In this document: positions 1-8,635 of the stretch, piece by piece
How positions within the stretch are numbered: position 1 is the stretch's first letter
Layout of the letters: each line of letters starts with the position of its first letter
Origin: CAYWNA01 sp964459305
GTDB taxonomy: Bacteria > Planctomycetota > Planctomycetia > Pirellulales > Pirellulaceae
Reading direction: 5' to 3'
DNA length: 61,136 nucleotides
Assembly (NCBI GenBank): GCA_964459305.1
Contig: CAYWNA010000053.1
Span: 1-61,136 of the forward strand
Notes under the pieces: model-generated
Database searches by the model: none
Seen by the model: the letters and a program-made list of their open reading frames with translations, nothing else
What the model was told of the DNA's origin: nothing
Made by a program: the position numbers and the translations under genes

Positions 1-215
1 TTCTTGTCCACACAAGCCAAAACATCAAAACACCGACCGGTGACCGGTTACGGCTTGGGGTCGTCCCTTTGGGACTTTCTCGATGCCGATTTCGACCATC
101 AAGCCGCCACCTGGGACGGGCGTGGAACGAAAGACATCACCAGGGTATCATCGACTCAACCGAGCAACGTCGCGGTTGAAACACAGTCCATCTGAGAAAT
201 GTCGTGGAAAGACCA
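1..215. other. Leader region without a recognised gene
   Basis: This stretch precedes the first gene. A 63-codon open frame begins with TTG at base 4, but its translation shows no recognisable domain, signal peptide or ribosome binding site, so it is not called as a gene. A short palindrome (CCGGTGACCGG) lies around bases 38-48. The segment is most likely the upstream region of the glycosidase-like gene that follows, or the tail of an unseen gene. Confidence 0.4.
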
Positions 216-2615
216 ATGACACGCCTTCTTGTTGTTTGCCTCCTATCATGCGGTCACCCGGCCTCGGCCGGGATTCGTATTCTGCCTTCGCCTCAGTACG
301 GCGAGGAACTGTCGCATACGATCCGGCTCGGGCCGAACCAGGATGTCAACGTGGTCGTTGGTCCGACACGAACAGCGGCGGATCGGAAGATGCAATACGC
401 GGCCGACATGATTCGTTCTGGGCTGAATCGGGACGGGCGCGTGATCGCCTCTGCCGCACCTTCGCCGAATGCGGTCATCATTCACCTGTGGGATTACAGC
501 CGGGATTCGAAGCCTCCTGTACCTCTGAACTCCCCGGATGAAGACACCCTGGGCGACGCTACCAATTACCATCAGGGGTACGTGCTGAAGTCGCCCGACG
601 CATCGACGGTGTGGATTGTCGGAGCGTCGCCGCAAGGGGTGATCTGGGGCGCGGCGTCTCTGCTGCAGTTGCAGGGGGTCGACGAGCAGGGCGCCTACGT
701 GCAGGGCGCGTATCTTCGCGACTATCCGCACTTCGAATTCCGCGCCGCATCGGACTGGCTGCTGAACATCGAAATCAATGGCTGGGATCTGGACCGAGGC
801 AAGGGGATCGATGATTTTGCGCGGCTCGTGGAGGCTCGCATCGACCGGGCATTGCGGTTCAAAATCAACATGGCATTCATGGATGGCTTCGGGTTTGGAG
901 TCTCCAAGCGGCTGGGGTACTACAGACACCTGATGCTGCGGCTGAACCGCTACGCCCGCGCACGAGGTTTCTCCCTTTGCTTCGGCGGTTACGGCGCCAG
1001 TTACGGCATGGCGTATGAGCCTGTGGTGATGTACGAGAAGGGCACGGCATTCAAGGGCCAGGTTTTTGTGAACCGGCGCACGTACCCCGACGGTTCGGTC
1101 TATCGCTGTATGGGTTTTCCGAAGGCGCGCCACGGGTACGAACCGGCGGAGCTCGGCAGTTGCCGCTCGAACGACGATTTGAACCGGTTGAAGGCCGACG
1201 AATTGCGCGAGTTCGTGGCTGCCGTCGAGCCGGGCGCGCTCTATATTCACCACGAAGACTTCGGCGGTTTTCAAGGAACGCAGAAAGCGTGGCGGCAGCA
1301 GCGCTGTGAGCAGTGCCGTCGCCGCTGGCCGAACGATGCGCTGCAGGCTCGGGATGGAGGCGCGGGTGGCCTCGGGCACGGATATGCGGCGCTGATCGAG
1401 GCGGTCAACAGCGTGAAGAAGGCCGAGGCCGGGTACGACGCGGCGAGCGACTGCCAGATCATCCTCGTGTCGCCGGTCTATTTGCCCGACGGGCCACAGT
1501 CCGAGGACTGGGTGGAGGCTGTCGAGCTGTGGCGCAACATCGGACTAGAGCTTCCGAAGGCGACCAACGTCCAAACATGCTTTCGCGAGGTGTATCCACT
1601 CCGGCACGGCGGCGAGCGGTTCACGGACAAGTTCGCTTCGGCGATGCGCGACGCCGGAACACCCTTGCGGGTGTTCATGTTCTTCGCGGGTGGCGCCGAC
1701 CGCTTTTACACGGACTATCCGCTTTCGGGGGTTCCGGCTCTGAACGCTCTCTTTCTGGGCTCGCGAGGCATCTACAACACGAGTGGCGATTTCTATCAGG
1801 AGCCGATGGAGTTGATCAACGCCGAGTTCTCCTGGAACGCGCAGGCCAAGGGCTTTCGTGTGCCGCGGGACTACGCCGAAGCTCAGCAACTGGTGCGTAG
1901 CTACATGTACGAAGAGAATCAGCCCACGGAGATCTTCGGGCCTGGCGAGCTTTTCGATCTGGCCTGCGAACGGCTTTACGGCCAGCACGCGGCGCCCCTG
2001 ATGGCGAAGTACTACCGGCTCTCCACGATGCTGCCCGAGGATCCGGCTAAGTCGCCGTCGACGGGCCGGCCGATGACGTATGCCCCGCTCACCTGGGACC
2101 GTGCCTATGCGGCGCCGTCACATTGGCGAAGGCTGATTCAGGATTCGATGACGTGGGGCGCCTCGATCGACGACGAAGTCTACATCGCCGCCTTGCAGCG
2201 GATGGGAATCGAGCGGGTGGAGTTGCATCGCCGCATGTCGCGGAGGTGGGGTTTGGTGTCAGGACTGAATCGTGACGCGCTCACCCTGTTGGGCAGCGCG
2301 ATCCAGGCTGGTCCGCGGCCGGAGTCGCTCGAGGATCTGCGATTCCTGAAGACTCTGCTTACCGTTTACCAACCTTTGTTCGATTCGCTGGCGGCGTTTC
2401 ATGATGCCTGGCACGCCAGGTTGTCGGGCCACACGCCCGACCGCCAGGGCGTCGACGCCGCGTTACGCCTGGCTTCTCAATCGCGGCGACTGGCAGAACG
2501 CGAGTTCCCTCGACCCATCGATCCGGTTGGAGGGGAAATCGGAGCGCTCCTTCGGCTGTCCAAACAACTGGAACAGTCCATAGAGGCCAGACGGAAGGAG
2601 TGGCTCGGCGAATGA
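216..2615 (+). CDS. Secreted glycoside-hydrolase-like protein (GH20/GH67-type N-terminal domain)
   Basis: A 799-residue protein with an N-terminal Sec signal peptide (MTRLLVVCLLSCGHPASA). The ATG at 216 is preferred over the in-frame GTG at 204 because it puts the charged residues directly before the hydrophobic core. Residues about 25-165 resemble the small alpha/beta domain that precedes the catalytic barrel in GH20, GH67 and GH84 enzymes, including the typical segment VWIVGASPQGVIWGAASLLQL. It is followed by a barrel-like region beginning FRAASDWLLNIEINGWDL. The expected role is extracytoplasmic cleavage of a hexosaminide or uronide from a polysaccharide. I cannot assign catalytic residues with certainty; the acidic stretch YIHHEDFGG near residue 345 is a candidate. 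The next gene starts 45 bp downstream on the same strand, so the two are probably cotranscribed. Confidence 0.7.
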   Translation: MTRLLVVCLLSCGHPASAGIRILPSPQYGEELSHTIRLGPNQDVNVVVGPTRTAADRKMQYAADMIRSGLNRDGRVIASAAPSPNAVIIHLWDYSRDSKPPVPLNSPDEDTLGDATNYHQGYVLKSPDASTVWIVGASPQGVIWGAASLLQLQGVDEQGAYVQGAYLRDYPHFEFRAASDWLLNIEINGWDLDRGKGIDDFARLVEARIDRALRFKINMAFMDGFGFGVSKRLGYYRHLMLRLNRYARARGFSLCFGGYGASYGMAYEPVVMYEKGTAFKGQVFVNRRTYPDGSVYRCMGFPKARHGYEPAELGSCRSNDDLNRLKADELREFVAAVEPGALYIHHEDFGGFQGTQKAWRQQRCEQCRRRWPNDALQARDGGAGGLGHGYAALIEAVNSVKKAEAGYDAASDCQIILVSPVYLPDGPQSEDWVEAVELWRNIGLELPKATNVQTCFREVYPLRHGGERFTDKFASAMRDAGTPLRVFMFFAGGADRFYTDYPLSGVPALNALFLGSRGIYNTSGDFYQEPMELINAEFSWNAQAKGFRVPRDYAEAQQLVRSYMYEENQPTEIFGPGELFDLACERLYGQHAAPLMAKYYRLSTMLPEDPAKSPSTGRPMTYAPLTWDRAYAAPSHWRRLIQDSMTWGASIDDEVYIAALQRMGIERVELHRRMSRRWGLVSGLNRDALTLLGSAIQAGPRPESLEDLRFLKTLLTVYQPLFDSLAAFHDAWHARLSGHTPDRQGVDAALRLASQSRRLAEREFPRPIDPVGGEIGALLRLSKQLEQSIEARRKEWLGE

Positions 2616-2660
2616 CCTGTTTTCGTCCGGTAAAATGAAAACTGACAAAGGAGTTGTGAG

Positions 2661-4046
2661 ATGAAACGCATCGCCAAGTTTGGGACGTGGCCCATCATGA
2701 CAACCATCGCCGCTGTGGCGTGGTTTGGCTTTGTCTCGACGGAGGCGCACGGCGCCGAATGGCTCGCTGGGGCTGCTTCGGTATCCATCACGCCAGACGA
2801 TCCGGTGTGGATGGCGGGGTATTCGAGCCGCAATCAGCCGTCGCAAGGGGTCTCGCAAGACCTACATGCCAAAGCCCTGGTCGTTCAGGACGAAGCCGGT
2901 GCGCGATTCGTGATGGTCACCGTCGATCTTGTGGGGATCACCGAGCCGATGCGTTCGGAGGTGGAGCGACAGATCAAACAGCGATATGGCCTGGAGCCTT
3001 TCACGGTGTTGATGAACGCTTCACACACCCATAGCGCACCAGAGGTGCGGATCGACCGCATGCAGATCGAAGAGCGAGAAATCGCATGGATCGAACGAGC
3101 AGAGCGGTATGTGCAGGAAACCAGCGACAAGATCGTCTCGGCGATTGGCGAGGCCCTGAATCGGCTGAAGCCCGCAAAGCTGAGCTATACGCACGCACGC
3201 TGCGGTTTTGCGATGAATCGGCGACGCGTGACGGACAAAGGAGTACGCAGTGGCCCGAATCCCGAAGGGCCTGTCGACCAGAGCGTTCCCGTGCTTCGCG
3301 TGGATTCGATCGATGGAAAAGACCTCCGCGCAGTCGTGTTTGGCTACGCCTGTCACTGTACAGTGCTGGGCACCTACGAACTGAACGGCGACTACGCCGG
3401 GTGGTCGCAACATCTTCTTCAAGAAGCGCACCCGGACACCGTGGCCTTGTTCGTGGCCGGCTGCGGAGCCGATCAGAATCCCTACCCGCGGCGCACCCCG
3501 GAGTTGGCCAAACAACACGGCCGGTCGCTGGCGAATTCCGTCGAGGCGGCGCTCATGACGACGGCACAGCCGCTGGGAGGCCCGTTGCGTGCGGCGATCG
3601 AAACCGTGCCGCTCCCTCTCGCCAAGGGGCCGACGCGAGAGGAGTTGCACGAACTTGCGAAATCACGCAACATCTACCAACGACGGTATGCCGAACGGCT
3701 ACTGCGTCAGCTCGATGAAAACAGCGGTTTCATCCAGCAATACGCTTATCCGGTCCAGGTGGTACGGTTCGGGAACGGCTTGACACTGATCGGCCTGGCC
3801 GGTGAAGTGGTTGTTGACTATTCGTTGCGGCTAGAACAAGAATTGGCCGGGCCGACGGTGTGGGTGGCTGGGTACTGTAATGCGTTGCCGACCTACATTC
3901 CCAGCCTGCGCGTGCTGCATGAAGGCGGATATGAAGGCGGCGATCACCGGAGGTACACGAATTTCGCCGCCCCGTTCGACGAGTCGATTGAACAACGAAT
4001 TGTCGGCAAGGTGCATGAACTGAACCAGCAACTCGGCGGCAAATGA
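2661..4046 (+). CDS. Secreted neutral/alkaline ceramidase N-terminal domain protein
   Basis: A 461-residue protein preceded by a clear Shine-Dalgarno (AAGGAG, about 9 bp before the ATG), with a signal peptide ending near AHG-A. It matches the neutral/alkaline non-lysosomal ceramidase N-terminal domain: an early SITPDDPVWMAGY segment, a metal-binding type motif NASHTHSAPEV and a second His segment GYACHCTVLG. The family contains zinc-dependent N-acylsphingosine amidohydrolases. Planctomycete members such as this one are shorter than true ceramidases (roughly 650-750 residues) and lack the C-terminal domain, so the substrate is uncertain. It probably forms an operon with the glycosidase-like gene 45 bp upstream. 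A second, divergent family member begins at 59829. Confidence 0.8.
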   Translation: MKRIAKFGTWPIMTTIAAVAWFGFVSTEAHGAEWLAGAASVSITPDDPVWMAGYSSRNQPSQGVSQDLHAKALVVQDEAGARFVMVTVDLVGITEPMRSEVERQIKQRYGLEPFTVLMNASHTHSAPEVRIDRMQIEEREIAWIERAERYVQETSDKIVSAIGEALNRLKPAKLSYTHARCGFAMNRRRVTDKGVRSGPNPEGPVDQSVPVLRVDSIDGKDLRAVVFGYACHCTVLGTYELNGDYAGWSQHLLQEAHPDTVALFVAGCGADQNPYPRRTPELAKQHGRSLANSVEAALMTTAQPLGGPLRAAIETVPLPLAKGPTREELHELAKSRNIYQRRYAERLLRQLDENSGFIQQYAYPVQVVRFGNGLTLIGLAGEVVVDYSLRLEQELAGPTVWVAGYCNALPTYIPSLRVLHEGGYEGGDHRRYTNFAAPFDESIEQRIVGKVHELNQQLGGK

Positions 4047-4085
4047 GCAGACGGAATAATCGTCATCAGAGGAAACCAAGACGTT

Positions 4086-4125
4086 GCACACCACCGTGGC
4101 GAGCGGCGGGTGTTAGCCCGCTGAT
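4086..4125. repeat. Fragment of a dispersed palindromic repeat
   Basis: The sequence around GCGGGTGTTAGCCCGCTGAT forms a short hairpin (GCGGG...CCCGC) of a type that recurs in planctomycete intergenic regions. It directly follows the ceramidase-like gene and precedes the transposase relic. Only one arm pair is visible, so this is called a partial copy. Confidence 0.4.
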
Positions 4126-4129
4126 TGAA

Positions 4130-4552
4130 GTGGCAAACCTCACGCGGTATATCGCTCACAACAGCTTGGCAGTCGAGCCGCAGACGCGAGAAGTCATCGG
4201 CTTGTGCAATCAAGTGCTGCATCGCCGCCCCAAAGTTTCCAAATCGGAAACCAATGCACAGAAACGCAAACGCGAGACACGTGAAAGCCTGTTGTGGCCC
4301 AAAGGACCTGAGCCTTTGCCGACAAGTTGGCAGTTCGTTGACGTGTGCGATCGGGGCGCGGATAGTCTCGATTTTTTGGAGCACGAAGTCAACAGTGGCC
4401 GGCGATTCGTCATTCGCTCGTGTTACCACCGACGAACTTTCGTAGGACATGACGAACCTGCAACTAGCGACATCAACAAGTTGCACGAGTATGCACGGAC
4501 GCTTCCTCAGGCTAGCGCCATTCCGCTCACCAACCCTAACTTTTGCCTTTGA
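4130..4552 (+). pseudogene. IS4-family transposase relic (internal fragment)
   Basis: The translation IAHNSLAVEPQTREVIGLCN, then a QVLHRRPK segment, a RESLLW segment and the block FVDVCDRGADSLDFLEHE followed by RRFVIRS, matches the central DDE region of IS4-family transposases of the Tn5-like type (usually about 400-470 residues). The acidic residue in DRGAD is the expected second catalytic Asp. Only about 140 residues remain: the N-terminal DNA-binding part and the C-terminal part are missing. The open frame technically begins with an ATG that overlaps the preceding stop codon, but its first 30 residues come from an unrelated repeat. No terminal inverted repeats were found. It is a dead element remnant. 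Confidence 0.7.
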
Positions 4553-4902
4553 CAAAGCACTAGTGAAAGAACCCGCGTACTCATGGGGCCTGGGCAACAT
4601 CGCCCGAATCCTGAAACGGGCGAATCGTGGATTCCGGTTTACTGGCAACAACTCGACGGCCATAATTGTGCAAATCTGGCCAAACCGGATATTGCACGAA
4701 TGAGTAGGCCGGAACGAGCAGCAGAAGACAATGCCGCAACTTCGACCGCTGGCAGAGCCGTTGATTGACAACAAGGTGTTGGGACGGCCGATTGCCAGCT
4801 GGGCTGTTCCGGCAGTGGTTTACGCGATCTTGTTCGGGCCGACGTGAAATATTCGAGCTGAACCCGAATTCCATCGTGGATATCTCAGAAAGGACCGCTT
4901 CC
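4553..4902. other. Degenerate intergenic region after the transposase relic
   Basis: No gene is supported here. Short open frames exist (for example a stretch ending VVYAILFGPT near 4845) but none shows a recognisable family, and several stop codons interrupt any extension of the transposase frame. It probably holds decayed mobile-element sequence plus the promoter of the Tat-exported protein that starts at 4903. Confidence 0.4.
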
Positions 4903-5886
4903 ATGCAGAAAGACAGAGCCAACGTCTCGCGTCGCGATTTCATCAAGGGCACGACGGTCGCCGGCGCAGCGGCAGCGGCGGTGCCGATGCTGGGCAGCCA
5001 AGTGCTGTCGACGGCCAACGCGGCTGAGCCCGCCGTAGAAGCGGCTCCAGCGAAGCTGTTGCCGTCGATTCAGCTTGGCTCATACCGCGTCAGCCGGCTG
5101 GTCGCCGGGGCCAACCCGCTCAACGGGGGCTCGTATCAGGGAGCGCACGCCACGCATTGCATGAAAGAGTACTTCACCCCGGAGCGACAAGTCGAGTTTT
5201 TGCAGCGATGCGAGCGCGCGGGAATCACGGCGCATCAGTTTTCGAATTACAGGAACTCCGAATACGTGCTGGCCGCCCGTGACAGCGGCGTGAAAATGTC
5301 TTTCTTCGGGCTGCACTCCGATGTTTCCACGATTAAGGACGCGATCAAAAGCATGCAGCCAATCGCCCTGGTACACCACGGCGGAGTAACCGATCGGCTG
5401 TTTGGCGAAGGCAAGCATCAGCAGGTGCGTGACTTCGTCAAGGCCGTGCATGACGGCGGTATCATGGCCGGTGTCTCGGCCCACAATCCCGATTGCATCA
5501 AACGCATCGCCGACGAAGGGTGGGACGTCGACTTCTTTATGACGTGCTTCTATTTCCTCACCCGAAAGAATGTTCCGGGGGCGATGGAAAAGATGCCGCC
5601 GGTGTGTACCCTCGATATGACGCACTACACTTGGTACAAGGACGACCCGGCGGCGATGACCGCGGTGGTCCGGCAGGTCAAGCAGCCGTGCTTTGGCTTC
5701 AAAATCCTGGCGGCGGGCCGGGCATGCCTCAACAAGCGCCGCGTCCGCGAGGCATTCAAGATCGCCTTTACCAGCATCAAGCCCATCGACGGTGTAATCG
5801 TCGGCATGTTTCCCCGCTACGTCGACGAAATCCAGTTCAACGTCGCAGCCGCCCACCGGTACGGGCAAGTCCCCAAGGCATCGTAA
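4903..5886 (+). CDS. Tat-exported TIM-barrel (aldo/keto-reductase-like) protein
   Basis: A 327-residue protein. The ATG at 4903 is chosen because it follows a GAAAGGA ribosome binding site and starts a twin-arginine signal (SRRDFIKG, R10-R11) with an Ala-rich hydrophobic core ending near ANA-A. The mature part begins LPSIQLGSYRVSRLVAGANP, which resembles the first strand of aldo/keto-reductase barrels, followed by alternating strands and helices consistent with a TIM barrel. The catalytic Tyr/Lys/His set of classical aldo/keto reductases is not evident, so enzymatic activity is uncertain. Similar Tat-exported proteins are common in planctomycetes and of unknown substrate. It is convergent with the ThuA gene, with 32 bp between stops. 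Confidence 0.65.
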   Translation: MQKDRANVSRRDFIKGTTVAGAAAAAVPMLGSQVLSTANAAEPAVEAAPAKLLPSIQLGSYRVSRLVAGANPLNGGSYQGAHATHCMKEYFTPERQVEFLQRCERAGITAHQFSNYRNSEYVLAARDSGVKMSFFGLHSDVSTIKDAIKSMQPIALVHHGGVTDRLFGEGKHQQVRDFVKAVHDGGIMAGVSAHNPDCIKRIADEGWDVDFFMTCFYFLTRKNVPGAMEKMPPVCTLDMTHYTWYKDDPAAMTAVVRQVKQPCFGFKILAAGRACLNKRRVREAFKIAFTSIKPIDGVIVGMFPRYVDEIQFNVAAAHRYGQVPKAS

Positions 5887-5918
5887 CCGCGCAGTCCGAT
5901 TTCCTACCGCCCTTGCCG

Positions 5919-6800
5919 TCAGCGGACTGCCGGTGGCTTTCGGGCCGGCTCGGATTCCGACGCGGCCGGCTTGAAGTTGGGTGTCACGTCGGCCTCGACT
6001 TGGCCCAGGGCCCACAACAGTCCACCCAACACGACCTGCTGGAAACGCTCGTCGTTCCAAGTCTGCTCGCCGTCGCCCATGCAGGTGAAGAAGACGCGGC
6101 CCGTGCCGTGTCGCCGGGCCCAAGCAACCGGAGTTGGCGGACGCCGGTAACAGGATTCCTTCAGACCCTCGGTCTGGAGCATCAGAATCACGTGCAAGTT
6201 GTCGGCGAGGTTTCTCATCACGTACCATTCGTCCGTTATGCGGAATGATTCGGGCAGATTTGTCGCGCCCGGGAAGCCCGGCGAACGAACGGCTACCGTG
6301 GCTTCCTGCGGCTTTCCGTGGCGATCCAACTCGCCGCCAAGCATGGCGATATACGGATCGACGGGCGCCCCGCCCTTACCCCCGCGGGAGCGGAACGAAA
6401 GGCTGGCGGAATGAAAGCCCACAAACCCCTTGCCGCCGGCGACCGCGTCCAGCAGCTTCTGTTTGCCCTTGGGCGACATGGGCGCAGTGCCGCGCTGGTT
6501 GGGCTCGGTCAAGTCGCCAAATGTATAGAAGGCGATTGCGTCGTAACGGTCCAAATCGACGTCGAACACGCGGCCGTCGTCCGTGCATTCCACCTCGAAG
6601 CCGGCCTTCTTGCCGAGCTTCTCAAGCACCGTTCCCGACAGGCTCAGGGCCTTGCCGTCGCGGTGTACCACGGCATGCTCGAACCTGCCGCTGCGGGTGA
6701 AGTACAGTAGTCTAGGTGTTTCTTTTTCGTCGGCGGCCGCAACGGCGATGGCGAGTACGGCCACCAGAAGCGTGACGAGTCTTGACGTGGAACGGGTCAT
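5919..6800 (-). CDS. Secreted ThuA domain protein (trehalose-utilisation-like)
   Basis: A 293-residue protein with a Sec signal peptide (cleavage near VAAA-D). It has the ThuA fold features of a class I glutamine-amidotransferase-like domain: an N-terminal RLLYFTRSGRFEHAVVHRDG strand-loop, a central YDAIAFYTFGDLTEPN segment, GGKGFVGFHSASLSF, and the late WARRHGTGRVFFTCMGD block. Family members are linked to trehalose or other sugar use but are biochemically poorly defined. In planctomycetes they are usually extracytoplasmic and occur near Gfo/Idh/MocA and DUF1080 proteins, as elsewhere in this window. The upstream 122-bp gap to the SGNH gene contains a perfect inverted repeat. Confidence 0.85.
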   Translation of the reverse strand: MTRSTSRLVTLLVAVLAIAVAAADEKETPRLLYFTRSGRFEHAVVHRDGKALSLSGTVLEKLGKKAGFEVECTDDGRVFDVDLDRYDAIAFYTFGDLTEPNQRGTAPMSPKGKQKLLDAVAGGKGFVGFHSASLSFRSRGGKGGAPVDPYIAMLGGELDRHGKPQEATVAVRSPGFPGATNLPESFRITDEWYVMRNLADNLHVILMLQTEGLKESCYRRPPTPVAWARRHGTGRVFFTCMGDGEQTWNDERFQQVVLGGLLWALGQVEADVTPNFKPAASESEPARKPPAVR

Positions 6801-6850
6801 GGCGTGGTTCTCGCTTCGAAAGGTCGTCTGTCTCAGAACTCATAATCCAC

Positions 6851-6906
6851 CGTAGCTGCACTCGCCAGACCGCGGGGATTTCCGCATTCTGGCGAGTGCA
6901 GCTACG
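6851..6906. repeat. Perfect 19-bp inverted repeat (palindromic element, family A)
   Basis: Arms at 6851-6869 and 6888-6906 are exact reverse complements separated by 18 bp. The arms begin CGTAGCTGCACTCGCCAGA. It lies between two genes on the minus strand. The arm shares the CTCGCCAGA core with the family B elements, so A and B may be relatives. It could form a transcript hairpin, but there is no T-tract. Confidence 0.8.
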
Positions 6907-6922
6907 AGTGTTCACAGGAAGA

Positions 6923-8284
6923 CTAATTGTCGGCCGGAACAGCGGCTGGCGAAGCCGGGGCATGCACCACGAATTTACTGATTCCCAATGCGCCGCCTTT
7001 GGGGATGAGCGTCAGCGTGTGGGCCTGATTGGCGCTGCCTTGCACCAACAGCGTGCGCGTCCCGGCGGGTTTCGGCTTGTACTCGCGGGCGAACATCGGA
7101 TACGAGCGCCAGGTCACCTGGAACCCTTCGGGCAACGTCGCCTTCCTGTACCCCAACGTCCAGGCGACGCGCCAATTGGACGGCTCGATGATTGCGCGCC
7201 GCGAACGAGAAACAAACCGCTCCGTGTTCCACCCCTCGCCATCTTCGCCGGTCACGCTGCCTTGCACCCGGAAATGGATCTTCTTGCCGTCTGGTGTGGA
7301 ATCGGGCAGGCAGGTCAACGTCCAGTTTTCCTCCACCAAAGGCGTCTCGAACGCAATGTTGTTGACGGCCGGCATCCAGATCCGCGCCGGGCCAACGCTC
7401 GGGCGAGTGACCGCCCAGAGTTCTCTCACACCGTCCATGGGCTTGCCGTCCAGCAGCACGCTCGCCTTGGCGCCCGCCGCCCCCGTGCCGTCGGAAACGG
7501 CCACCACGCGGTTTCCTGTGAAGCGCAGCGTGAGGCTACCGTCTCCGCTGCGGGTGACCTCCGGTGCGGTGGTCGCGACGCTCTTTATCGTTCCGGACGC
7601 CGTAGGGTTGTCGCCCAGTTCCGGAGCGCGCACCAGCTCTTCGCCGAGCAGCGTGGCATACAACTCACAGCCCTTGGGATTGAGATGCACGGTATCGGAA
7701 AGCAGGTCCTTGACTCCCAGGCCGTTGTCCGCCAGATGTTTGCGCCACTTCTCGCGCAGGTCAATCAACATGCAGTTGTGCCTGGGCGCGACGGCGCGGA
7801 TCTCCACTGCCCTTACATCGTGCGTCGTGTTGATCTCATTCGGCTTTTCGCGTGAGAGGCTGTTAAGATGGCTCGTCCAAATGACGATTTCGGCCGAAGT
7901 ACGCTCGCGCACGCGCCGTACAATTTCCTCGTACTTGTCCATCGGCCCGTACACGTGGAAGAACAACAGGTCAGGATACCACGGATAAAGATCATGGTCG
8001 GCCGTGCGGATCAGCACGCTGGAGATGTAACCGCCGATGGCCGCGTTGCGGAACTCGAACTTGGCCGTGGGATACCGCTCTTCGAGTTGCTTCTGCACGA
8101 TCCGCGTCCACGCCTGCGAGGTGATCGACTGCCCGTAGAACAACACCCTCACGTGTGCCGGGTTCTTCGCAGTCGACGCCTTCAGCTCCTTCATCGTGCG
8201 CTGGATGTAAGCCGCCGACGGGTTCTGTGCTGCTGTCGCAACGGATGCCGTCGCTATCATTACAGCCAACAGTATGACTCTCAT
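6923..8284 (-). CDS. Secreted SGNH/GDSL-type esterase with C-terminal extension
   Basis: A 453-residue protein. The start at 8284 follows an ideal AAGGAGA ribosome binding site and begins a Sec signal (MRVILLAVMIATASVATAAQ). The region VRVLFYGQSITSQAWTRIVQ contains the block I nucleophile Ser (GQSIT). Near residue 230 the SDTVHLNPKG segment supplies the block V Asp-x-x-His. These are the catalytic residues of SGNH hydrolases, which deacylate carbohydrates or other esters. The C-terminal about 200 residues form a beta-rich region (VLLDGKPMDGVREL onward) that may be a carbohydrate-binding module. It is transcribed toward ThuA, which may be coexpressed. Confidence 0.8.
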   Translation of the reverse strand: MRVILLAVMIATASVATAAQNPSAAYIQRTMKELKASTAKNPAHVRVLFYGQSITSQAWTRIVQKQLEERYPTAKFEFRNAAIGGYISSVLIRTADHDLYPWYPDLLFFHVYGPMDKYEEIVRRVRERTSAEIVIWTSHLNSLSREKPNEINTTHDVRAVEIRAVAPRHNCMLIDLREKWRKHLADNGLGVKDLLSDTVHLNPKGCELYATLLGEELVRAPELGDNPTASGTIKSVATTAPEVTRSGDGSLTLRFTGNRVVAVSDGTGAAGAKASVLLDGKPMDGVRELWAVTRPSVGPARIWMPAVNNIAFETPLVEENWTLTCLPDSTPDGKKIHFRVQGSVTGEDGEGWNTERFVSRSRRAIIEPSNWRVAWTLGYRKATLPEGFQVTWRSYPMFAREYKPKPAGTRTLLVQGSANQAHTLTLIPKGGALGISKFVVHAPASPAAVPADN

Positions 8285-8635
8285 GCTTGTCTCCTTCGTG
8301 CCAGGGTTTGGTTGTGTCGCGTTAGGGTCGGAAATTCCAATAGGCCCCAAGCAGGCAGTAGGCCGCGCAGGGATCCACGGCATACCTGGCGTTCACGATA
8401 GCCCCTGCAAGCTCCGTTCTCCGCTGTTGAGTGAACGCCATCTATACCGCGGTGACATTGTCACGATGAACGTGGTCTTGTCAGTCGCCTCATTGACGAT
8501 CGACGCCGTGAGACTCAAGAATACCGAGATCCTTGAAACCATCAAGGAAAGCCAGACGATTTGTCGGAAGAACTAGAAAGTGAAGTCCAACACCCGTACC
8601 ATTCGCCGCGAACAGCATCGAAAAAAGGGCAAGGC
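8285..8635. other. Divergent intergenic region with a short inverted repeat
   Basis: This region separates the SGNH gene and the frameshifted propeller gene, which diverge. A perfect 10-bp inverted repeat TGGCGTTCAC / GTGAACGCCA lies at 8387-8396 and 8431-8440. It could be an operator or part of a decayed repeat. No coding region is supported. Confidence 0.4.

Noticed and set aside
4..195. A 63-codon open frame at the left edge
   Set aside because: It starts with TTG without a ribosome binding site, and the translation has no domain, signal or biased composition.
246..1379. A 377-codon open frame on the minus strand inside the glycosidase-like gene
   Set aside because: It is antisense to a well-supported secreted protein, lacks a ribosome binding site and gives a His/Arg/Val-rich translation typical of a shadow frame in GC-rich DNA.
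5080..6228. Minus-strand open frame of 382 codons opposite the Tat-exported protein
   Set aside because: It is antisense to two supported genes and has an Arg/Asp-rich shadow composition.
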